Shown here: piece by piece, positions 56,706 to 64,000 of the stretch
How the letters are laid out: each line of letters starts with the position of its first letter
How positions within the stretch are numbered: the stretch's first letter is position 1
Source: Hyposmocoma kahamanoa
Lineage: Eukaryota; Arthropoda; Insecta; Lepidoptera; Cosmopterigidae
DNA: 64,000 bases
Direction: 5' to 3'
Assembly: GCF_003589595.1 (NCBI RefSeq)
Contig: NW_020653750.1
Span: 2,139,799-2,203,798 of the forward strand
Notes under the pieces: model-generated
What the model saw: only the letters and a program-made list of their open reading frames with translations
Databases searched by the model: none
Told to the model about the DNA's origin: nothing
Position numbers and translations under genes: made by a program

Positions 56706-57944
56706 CATCAGATTCATGGACGCATTTACATACAACATATATACGTATATGAGAAATGATCCAATAGAACTGACATAATTTAGTTTTTTTGGCATGTATT
56801 TGTTTTCGACGATTTTGTAATAGTAGGTAGGTAATTAGTTCTATGCGCTCGTTAATAATGTAATTCTCTGTTCAAGATGTATCTAATAGTATTTACAACA
56901 ATTTTACAATAATATCTACTGTATATCTACTGGCTACACGCATCATAGCTAACTCATACTCGCACACATTCACAGATACGACTCAAGATGCTGACCCTGA
57001 CTTTGACGAACCTATGCAGTGTGTATTGTGAAGTCAGCTGAACGAAATTTTGTGACCGTTTTACAGCTTGACGTATTCCATAGCGAACTAGTACCGGCTT
57101 TACATATGGTTAGAGAACAAGAAAGTAACGAGAATGGCACTCTTCGCCCCCTCTAGCTTTAGATACAGCACCACGCCGCCGCACATTGACGGTCACATTG
57201 ACTGAACGACAACAAGGCCGTCGGTGAGCCATTTTCGCGCTAAGACGGCTTTGATATTTGAATACAGTTTTCACTTATTCATTACGAAACTTGTACGTTA
57301 CTATTTATAATGGTCGTGAATTGTGTTGTGTGCAGGAATTTCTTGCGATATCCGACAGATGAAACGACGTATAAGTAAAAAAAACTTACATCAGAGACTC
57401 ATTCTGTTATTATTTTCTTAATTTATTTAGTGCAGTATACATATATAATACAGATTTATTATATCAATATAATGAGACGCCATAATGTGAGCTAGTAGAC
57501 AAGGGTTCTCGAATTTTCAATTTGTATTGCCGATAAATATTATGTAGTGAATGTGCCTAATTATTAACTAGGTAATGATAACCTTGGACACGCAATTTCG
57601 AATACCTTATTTAGAAGTACCTGTCCAAAATATAACATTTTAAGTGCTTTTAATACATTTTTAAAATAAATCTTCCTTATTATTCTAGTTAATGAATTAA
57701 TGAAAAATATTATAGAATGACATTGTGTAATTATTAGGATTCTATTAATAGAATTATAGATAACAGATTCGCGTTAGAATTTTCACTATGTTGCCGCTCT
57801 GCCACGTAAAGTAAGTACGAGAAAGTGATGGGTAAACCTGCCAGTTCACGCATACATTTGCGCGTGTGCAGATAGCGGCTTGCTGTATGTAGTAGTGGGT
57901 AATTCGACTGTTGTATGGAGTGTCCGGGGTGTGCTATGGTGCAC
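56706..57944. other. no gene supported
   Basis: A GC-richer section (56940-57300) and the short frame MVVNCVVCRNFLRYPTDE at 57309 were considered, but neither gives a domain. Confidence 0.4.
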
Positions 57945-58185
57945 ACGGGCGCAGGAATACGACGAGTGTCGGGCGCCACTCGCAACGCCTCCAAAGAGCT
58001 GCGTCCCTCGTGGTGCAAGCGAAGTGAACGGGGTATTGCTTCCCAACATCACCCGACAATAGCACTCAAATTTCTGATCACTGAGGAATATATACTTGCA
58101 AGTATTCCAGTGTGATCATGTGTCTACTAGAGGGCGCCAGGATATTGATTGCATCCGGAAGCTAAATAAGTTAGCGCCCTGGCGC
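57945..58185 (+). repeat. GC-richer dispersed repeat (copy of 43805-44105)
   Basis: GCACTCAAATTTCTGATCAC, AGAGGGCGCCAGGATATTGA and GTTAGCGCCCTGGCG match the other copy. Confidence 0.55.
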
Positions 58186-59086
58186 TGTCGCAAATTTCAG
58201 AATGTTTGGTGGTACCTTTCTAAATTAAATTCAAATTCAAATTCAAATTAAATTTATTTATTTCATAGGTAAGCATTATTACACTTGAAATCGTCACAAT
58301 GGTTAAACTCTATCGCTTATTCGTAAGGCAGATTCTGCTGAGAAGAATGAGCAAGAAACTCTAGGGGTTGCGCTTTGTAAATAACATTTGTACACATTCA
58401 ACATTTACAATATATATATATTTTGTTTTGAAACATTAAAGATCGAAACTACCTCCATGAGCTAAACGGGTTACTGCCACGGATTTTTGACATCCAAGTA
58501 CGCAGAAGTTGTATAAACCTTTAGTATAAAGTTTTTGTTTCACTATAGTTTTAAACCTCGTGAAAGGCAAATTTTGCATATCAACCGGAATCTTGGTATA
58601 GAAGCGTATACATTGCCCCTTAAATTATTTTTTGACTTCGTGAAGGCGACTATCAAGAACAGCTAGTTTATCTTTATTCCTCGTATTAATGTTACATCTG
58701 TCACTATTTTTCATAAATAAATTACTATTCCTCTTAACATAAATTATATTTTCATAAATGTACTGTGAGGCTAGTGTAAGAACGTTAATTTCCTTAATCT
58801 TATTTCTCAAAGATACTCTGGGGCCCAGATTGTAAATTGCCCTAACCGCACGTTTCTGCAGGACAAAGATTCTATAGATATCGGCGGCATTACCCCAAAG
58901 CAAAATGCCGTCTATCATTGGACTGAAAGTAGCTGAAGTAAACCAATCTAGCGGTTTCGACGTCTGAAAATTTCCGTATTTTTTTAATCGCGTTCACTGC
59001 AGAGCCGAGCCCTTTTGATAACTTACTTACTCGTATATGGGGACCCCATTGCAATTTAGCATCTAACGTTATACCTAGAAATATTA

Positions 59087-59112
59087 GGGGTTAAAGTATG
59101 AAATTGCCGTTT
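59087..59112 (+). repeat. mariner left TIR
   Basis: 26 bp, starting GGGGTTAAAGTATG. Confidence 0.93.
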
Positions 59113-59271
59113 TATTGCAATAGGTTCTTTGAATTTTCATAGAATCTTCACGGTTTGAGGTTTTCGAATGAAACTTTTTTCAAATGGTATCTGTGATTTT
59201 TTTTTTTTTAAATTTGAAACATTTGAATATCGACTTTCAATTGTTTTTGTTATTCAATTTAGACAAGAAAG

Positions 59272-60291
59272 ATGGATACTGCGAAAATTCGAGTGATTTT
59301 TGAATACGAGTTCCGACGCGGAACTAACGCGGCAGAAACAGCCCGCAATATCAATGCTGCGTTTGGAGAGGGGTCTACTAATGAACGCACCGTGCGATTT
59401 TGGTTTAAACGCTTTCGTGATGGAAATTTCGACTTAAAGAACGAGCCACGAGGAAGACCGCCCACACAGGTGAATAACGATGAATTAAGAGACATAGTGG
59501 AAGCCGATCCTAGTCAAACTACCCAGGAATTAGCGGCATGGTTTAACGTTACCTTACCCACAATATTGACTCACTTGCGTCAAATCAATAAAATAAAAAA
59601 ATACGAAAAATGGGTGCCTCATGATTTGACTGATCTGCAGAAAGAAACGCGTGTTGAAACTTGTGTTGCCTTGTTGAACCGGTACAGAAATGAAGGAATA
59701 TTGGATCGAATTGTAACATGTGATGAAAAGTGGATTCTTTATGATAACCGGAAAAGAAAAATGCAATGGCTGACCCCAGGTCAAATGCCACAACAGTGTC
59801 CTAAAGCAAAACTTACCAATAAAAAGGTAATGGTAACTGTTTGGTGGTCTCAGCATGGTGTTATTCACTATAGTTTTCTCCGATCTGGTCAAGCAATAAC
59901 GGCAGATGTCTATTGTGCCGAACTCCGAACCATGTTGACAAAACTAGCAGTAAAACAGCCCCGACTCATGAATCGATCTTCACCATTATTGCTCCACGAC
60001 AACGCGAGACCTCACACAGCACGAGAAACCATTTTGACCCTTCAGGAACTGCAGTTAGAAACCATTCGTCATCCTCCGTATTCACCAGACCTTGCTCCAA
60101 CGGACTACCATTTTTTTCGTGATTTGGACAATTATCTACGTGACAAGAAGTTTTCTTCCCAGGAGGCAGTACAAAATGCTTTCACACAGTTTGTGCAGTC
60201 TAGATCGTCGGAGTTCTATCGCAAAGGCATTAATAACCTCCCCATTAGATGGCAGCAATGTATAGATAATAATGGCAACTATTTTGATTAA
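59272..60291 (+). CDS. mariner transposase (DD34D), uninterrupted
   Basis: A 339-residue protein, the usual mariner length of about 330-350. The N-terminal half (1-110) has two helix-turn-helix parts for TIR binding (RTVRFWFKRFRDG; QTTQELAAWFNV) joined by a GRPP motif. WVPHDL at 114-119 is the mariner linker signature. The DDE catalytic triad is D151 (TCDEKW), D243 (LLHDNARPHTA) and D278 (YSPDLAPTDYHFF). The last two are separated by 34 residues, the DD34D spacing. It would cut at the TIRs and insert at TA. The start at 59272 gives full family alignment and lies 185 bases inside the left end. No stop, frameshift or missing catalytic residue is seen, so this copy may be active or recently so. 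The subfamily is not determined. Confidence 0.95.
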   Translation: MDTAKIRVIFEYEFRRGTNAAETARNINAAFGEGSTNERTVRFWFKRFRDGNFDLKNEPRGRPPTQVNNDELRDIVEADPSQTTQELAAWFNVTLPTILTHLRQINKIKKYEKWVPHDLTDLQKETRVETCVALLNRYRNEGILDRIVTCDEKWILYDNRKRKMQWLTPGQMPQQCPKAKLTNKKVMVTVWWSQHGVIHYSFLRSGQAITADVYCAELRTMLTKLAVKQPRLMNRSSPLLLHDNARPHTARETILTLQELQLETIRHPPYSPDLAPTDYHFFRDLDNYLRDKKFSSQEAVQNAFTQFVQSRSSEFYRKGINNLPIRWQQCIDNNGNYFD

Positions 60292-60340
60292 ATAAATTTG
60301 TTAAAAATTTAAAAAATAAACAATTTAGATTTTCAGTACA

Positions 60341-60366
60341 AATCGGCAATTTCATACTTTAACCCC
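60341..60366 (-). repeat. mariner right TIR
   Basis: 26 bp, complementary to the left TIR except at position 24 from the end. Confidence 0.93.
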
Positions 60367-60759
60367 TATTACAACTGTATGCACAAGATTCATTTTTTCG
60401 TTTCTAACTACAATGTTTGATACCGTCTCTCTAACATTGGGTAATGTAAATTTCACACAATTTGTTTTTTTCTCATTAAGGAGTAGGCGCATTATTAACA
60501 GCAAACCAAATCAACTACTTTAGATATGGCATTATTCACATCGTCCTAGGAACATTGGTGCCTTTTAATTTTAAATAATAAGGAAGTATCATCAGGAAAC
60601 AATACTATCTCATGTTTTATACCCTCCATGAGGCTAGCTAAGTCATTAATTCAATTCAATTCAATTCAATTAAAAAAGTTTATTTCAGACATAGTCCATA
60701 TTAGTGTTAGTTACAAAAAAAATTCTTACAACCTATGTTAGTACTAAATTTGAGAAATA

Positions 60760-62211
60760 TTACAATAACTTATAAATTAAACCCCTGGAACCCATGTGGA
60801 CTGAGTTCCAGTGCTTCCACAATTCACTAACAGGGTTCTCCCAGATCAAACGAACTAGGCTATTGGAACTGCCACGCACGCGACGCATCAGGGAGGCAGT
60901 TCTTTTCCGAATAATCGCGCTGAAGCTATCAATTCGTGCGTCCGCGAACATACCTGATGCGCTGCAAAATCGTAGCAGCCCTAATAGCATCCTAAGACCA
61001 TTATTGTATTGGACACGCAGGGCATTGACCGTCGCTTTAGTGTAATTTGTCCACAGGCTGCACGTATAGAAGGTCTGACAAAACGCCCTGAAAAGGGTGG
61101 CTTTGACATTACCCTCACAACGCGCAAACCTGCGTGACAACATATTACAACGTACGGCCAACGCTCTGCGCTCCCTCTTCATATCTACATCATCCTGCAG
61201 ATTTTCTGTGACCCAGTGCCCTAGGTATTTAAACCTTGCTACTCTCTTGAGAGGCGCACCACACAAATAAATAGGAGGGATTGAAGCAAGGGCTTTGTTA
61301 CCGGCTTTAAACACTAAAAGCTCGCTTTTATTTGTGTTATATGTTAGACCGTGAGTCATCGCATACTCCTCACAAATACTTAATAGTTTTACTAGCGCAC
61401 TGATCGACGGGCACAGCAGCACCATATCATCTGCATAACTAATATTATTGACAGTGATACCACCGATCGAGCATCCAATTCCCGTGCTGCTGAGCCTGGC
61501 GATCAGCTCATCTATATACAAGTTAAACAACTTGGGTGAGCTGAGACCTCCTTGTCTCACTCCACACTCTAACCTATACACATCCGAGAGAGCACCTGCC
61601 CACCTCACCTGGTTGGTTTGATTAGCGTACCAGAAGCGGAGCAGGTCGATTACCTCACTTGGGGTATTTGTGCGTTTTTCCAATTTGTCCCAAAGAATAC
61701 TATATGAGACAGTATCAAAAGCCCTGGATAGATCCAAAAAGCAGGCAAACACTGGCGTTTGCCCCCTGGTGTAGTACTGGACGGTATGTTTAAAGCATAA
61801 AATGGCACTTTCCGTAGACAGATCGGGTTTAAAACCAAATTGGGCGTCCTGGGTCTTTACATACTTTGATAACACACCGTCCAGCAGTCCATCCAGCACT
61901 TTAGCCGCCACTGTTGCCAGTGATATCGGCCTATAATTGGATCCATCGTAGGCATCTCCTGTCCTATTTTTCGCTATGGGCACAACAATTGTTTTCATCA
62001 GGCTGTCGGGAAGGTAGGTATGACTAATGCACAGGTTAAAAAGCATCTTTAGAACCCGGGGCAAGTGTGTCCCAGCATGTAGGAAATGCTCTATACTAAG
62101 ACCGTCATGCCCCGGTGACTTTCCTCTCGTCATGGACTTAATGGAACGTTCAACCTCCTTGAAAGAGAATCGGACCAGCCCAACAGCCGGACTATCACTA
62201 GCAGTGCCCAC
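60760..62211 (-). pseudogene. LINE-C reverse transcriptase domain (483-aa open frame)
   Basis: RT motifs by residue: GKSPGHDGLSIEHF (30-43), YRPISLATVAAKVLDGLL (93-110), AQFGFKPDLSTESAI (123-137), ACFLDLSRAFDTVS (156-169, motif A), CGVRQGGLSSPKLFNLYID (216-234) and ISYADDMVLLCPS (257-269, YADD catalytic box). ARFKYLGHWVTENLQDD follows (motif D/E region). The C-terminal thumb-like part reaches residue 483 without stops. Catalytic residues are intact. The start is only the first ATG after a frameshift from the endonuclease-linker region, so the domain is no longer fused to its endonuclease. The family reminds me of L2/CR1-related or Rex1-like elements; I cannot fix the clade. Confidence 0.85.
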
Positions 62212-62768
62212 ATCTCTCTAATTTAAACTGTTTTCGAAACATGTTCGCTATCTGAGTAGGCTCACAAAGACCACCAACGCTAGCTGGTACACTACTCTTG
62301 GGATTCATTTTATTTGTGTGCCTCCAGAAGCTGCCAAAGTCTTTAGCATTATGGTGTGTAGCTAGAATGTCCATTTTGATTTTATTTTCGTTATCTTGAC
62401 ACCACTTCAGCTTCTCCTTGAACAGTTTTCTAGTGGCACACATATTTACGTAAAGAGGCCCACCCACTGGCCTGCCACACCAATGCCACTGTTGGAAAAA
62501 CATTCTCGCCCATGAATGAGCCTCCTTTACGTGTTTATTCCAACCAGCAATTTGTTTACGTTTACACTTCCTGATATTACAACTAATTTTCGAGGCTGTC
62601 TGTAATAATTTGATTATATAATTTATCTATTATAATATTATGGTACCTATTGTTACAAAATTTATCACAGCATGAACCTAACTCTTTTGGGAAATCTATT
62701 TCTCTTAATTTATCACAGCAAATTTCATTATACAATTTTATCTGGTCAGCATTTCTCTCCCCCCACAC
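62198..62768 (-). pseudogene. LINE-C ORF2 linker region, frameshifted
   Basis: Two frames cover the stretch between endonuclease and RT. First VWGERNADQIKLYNEICCDK to about 62600, then KISCNIRKCKRKQIAGWNKH and ARMFFQQWHWCGRPVGGP, RKLFKEKLKWCQDN and DFGSFWRHTNKMNPKSS. Single-base shifts near 62815, 62600 and 62215 separate it from its neighbours. Cysteine- and tryptophan-bearing linkers of this form (SFW..TN) are usual before the RT of APE-type LINEs. Confidence 0.75.
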
Positions 62769-62814
62769 TATTTTATTATTATAATCTTGCCGAGTATTAA
62801 TAGTAGATTTTGAA

Positions 62815-63558
62815 TTAAATCATTAAAATAAATTTACATTTAATTATGAGTGGAAAGTGATCCGACCAATAAACGTCATAATTTACACACACATCAGTAA
62901 CAGACAGCCATGCTGCCTCAGTGACTATGCAATGATCCAGCCATCGTCTACACCCATGAGCGTCGCTCACGTACGTGTACGCCCCCGAGTCACCCCCCAG
63001 CCACTCCAAATCAGCACAGCGCCATTTTTGTTCCTTACAAAAATCGCTGAACTCAGTAAAAAAAGAACATCCCGGATGCGCATTAAAGTCACCTAGAATG
63101 AAAACACTCTCCGCGCTTTGTGAGTCAATAATTGCACTTACTTCACTGAGACATTCTGTGAACTCCGGTAGGTTGGCCGAGTCCTCAGTAGGCATGTATA
63201 CAGAAAATATAAGCAGCGAGCGACCTCCAACACTGCCACTGATCGCCGCCACACGCACACTATTGCACTTTATAACACTCACTGACGTAAATAAACCCTT
63301 TCTCCACATTAGGGCAACACCACCATAAGGCCTTCCCCTTAATAAGCCTAATGAAGTATCCACTGCAGATTTGCTCGTGTAATCAAACTTAACGTCAATA
63401 TTCCCCACGTAATCTACAGCCTCAGGAAGAAGCCACGTTTCTTCAAGAGCTATCACGTCAGCCAAACTACAAAGAGCTCTAATCCCCTCCACTGACCTGG
63501 GCGCCGACTTACAATTAAAGGTGCATAACGTAATTTCAGACATTATTTGATCAGCCAT
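62815..63558 (-). pseudogene. LINE-C APE-type endonuclease domain (247 aa)
   Basis: An open EEP-fold nuclease. FNCKS (14-18), EETWL (39-43; catalytic glutamate, usually QETWL), GRPYGGVALMW, VYMPTED, FILGDFNAHPG (catalytic Asp/Asn) and SDHFPLIIKCKF (catalytic His) are all present. It would nick the target strand at the start of retrotransposition. The ATG at 63558 lies 11 bases after the ORF1 stop, the normal two-ORF LINE arrangement. The frame ends at 62815 by a shift, so it is cut off from RT. Confidence 0.85.
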
Positions 63559-63569
63559 AATTAAAATTA

Positions 63570-63953
63570 TTAGGTATTCTTATCACGATTGAAGTTCACG
63601 AATTTCCGAAATATTATACCATCAGGCCATAAGTTCCTGTCCATAAAAATCGAAAACTTGTGCCGCGGCACCAATACTTTGTATGAGTTGTATTGAATCA
63701 ATTTCTTTGTATGAATTTGTTCTAGTTCAACATGACATTGTGTATTTTCAAATGTATACTCGCAGATATCCGCTACAGAGGCGTTTTTATCAACATTGTT
63801 AATAAATAAAGGTACTTTTAAATCTGCTGCTTTAAACTTACCCGCCGGGTTCGTCACAGCTTTCCCTGTCAGTCCTAAAAATCGATTTTGCAACCTTTTT
63901 CTCTGAACAGTTACCCATTTACCATCCGGCGCTGTCTGCTTCCATTTAACACC
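63570..63953 (-). pseudogene. LINE-C ORF1 C-terminal part
   Basis: The frame from 63953 reads GVKWKQTAPDGKWVTVQRKR, LGLTGKAVTNPAGKF and KAADLKVPLFINNVDKNASV, then YTFENTQCHVELEQIH, NSYKVLVPRHKFSIFMD and WPDGIIFRKFVNFNRDKNT. It resembles the C-terminal domain of gag-like ORF1 proteins in CR1/Jockey-type insect LINEs ('PLFINNV....S..DI..Y', 'Y.S.KV.VP..K...F.D...WP.GI.FR.FV'). ORF1 proteins coat the LINE RNA. The N-terminus with any zinc finger is absent because the sequence ends in a homopolymer at 63954. Confidence 0.7.
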
Positions 63954-64000
63954 TTTTTTTTTTTTTTTTTTTTTTGACGGGGGGAAAATCTTTATGGATA
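63954..64000 (-). repeat. 22-base T run and retroposon-like end
   Basis: T22 at 63954-63975. On the minus strand AAAGATTTTCCCCCCGTC precedes a poly-A run, which looks like the 3' end of another minus-strand retroposon abutting LINE-C. Confidence 0.5.

Larger units (their letters stand above)
59087..60366 (+). mobile_element. complete mariner transposon
   Basis: It is 1280 bp, flanked by TA at 59085-59086 and 60367-60368. Ends are GGGGTTAAAGTATGAAATTG and its complement, matching at 25 of 26 positions. Removing it together with one TA restores the LINE-B frame (VVI-FLGITLD), which confirms the borders. Confidence 0.95.
58225..60648 (-). mobile_element. LINE-B (CR1/Jockey-superclade), nested host of mariner
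   Basis: A minus-strand LINE whose 3' UTR ends in AATTTGAATTTGAATTT (58221-58250). It contains GCGCAACCCCTAGAGTTTC and CTGCCTTACGAATAAGCG. The body is split by a mariner at 59087-60366, and its upstream part is cut at 60648 by LINE-C. Other copies of its 3' end are at 27785 and 41300. Confidence 0.82.
58470..60648 (-). pseudogene. LINE-B reverse transcriptase, C-terminal half
   Basis: Reading from 60648: INDLASLMEGIKHEIVLFPD, then DTSLLFKIK (FADD box with proline for alanine, 60588-60599), LLLNEKKTNCVKF and VVRNEKMNLVHTVVI. After the mariner it resumes as FLGITLDAKLQWGPH, RKFSDVETARLVYF, GILLWGNAADIYRIFVLQKR, INTRNKDKLAVLDSRLHEV. A stop at 58622-58624 follows (expected serine), then CIRFYTKIPVDMQNLPFTRF to GGSFDL. 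Further damage is a stop after HQCS, one frameshift near 60505 and one near 58920. The N-terminal half of RT and any endonuclease lie beyond the LINE-C insertion and are not visible. Confidence 0.8.
60649..63953 (-). mobile_element. LINE-C, ORF1 end plus ORF2, with (AATTG)n tail
   Basis: On the minus strand the order is ORF1 C-terminus, endonuclease, linker, RT, short 3' UTR and the pentamer tail AATTGAATTGAATTG at 60649-60671. The tail joins LINE-B inside its YIND motif, so LINE-C inserted into LINE-B. The upstream end reaches the T-run at 63954. Confidence 0.85.

Noticed and set aside
57309..57374. MVVNCVVCRNFLRYP as a THAP domain start
   Set aside because: Only two cysteines in a C-x2-C spacing and an early stop; too short to support.

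Overview
The window looks like a gene-poor, transposon-dense stretch of a nuclear genome from an insect, most likely a moth or butterfly (Lepidoptera). The base composition is AT-rich. There are no bacterial-type operons and no rRNA or true tRNA genes, and I found no convincing host protein-coding exon. Almost every recognisable protein similarity belongs to a mobile element. The Lepidoptera call rests on recalled families: Jockey-like and CR1-like LINEs with their 3' tails, tRNA-derived SINEs, and the repeats called R and ACC below. No database search was possible.

Layout. 1-2775: decayed Jockey-like LINE, + strand, 5' end outside the window. 2928-5175: ACC repeat copy, two LINE C-terminal relics and a SINE. 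5582-19740: mostly non-coding, with fold-back elements (7314, 8137, 11738, 13364, 15589), a ~460-bp inverted ACC pair (10551-11712), a perfect 114-bp tandem duplication (12959) and R copies. 19741-23367: a TIR-flanked element broken by a Crypton-related end and a CR1-like LINE. 24974-26240: two-exon tyrosine recombinase of Crypton type with one frameshift. 27164-27780: ACC copy split by a fold-back made of two inverted LINE 3' ends. 27996-33158: Ty3/gypsy-type LTR retrotransposon (minus strand) with identical 177-bp LTRs and a 5-bp target duplication, whose gag-pol is almost wholly missing. 33715-37608: SINEs, LINE tails and a TIR element. 38149-39376: TA-flanked pogo-like element with 23-bp perfect TIRs. 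40088-53050: R repeats, SINEs, ACC copy and a degenerate retroelement C-terminal domain. 54215-56705: perfect 64-bp hairpin, MITE with 7-8 bp target duplication, and a 3 x 170-bp tandem array. 58225-64000: nested minus-strand LINEs. A complete mariner (1280 bp, 339-aa DD34D transposase) sits in the first LINE, and a second LINE with endonuclease and an uninterrupted RT ORF is inserted in its palm domain.

Relations between elements. The insertions give a relative order: LINE-B is older than mariner and LINE-C; a LINE-B 3' copy is older than the LTR element; ACC is older than the fold-back at 27328. The only element here that looks able to supply its own complete transposase is the mariner. The other coding elements carry stops or frameshifts. 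The R, ACC, SINE and fold-back families have no coding capacity and must depend on enzymes made elsewhere.
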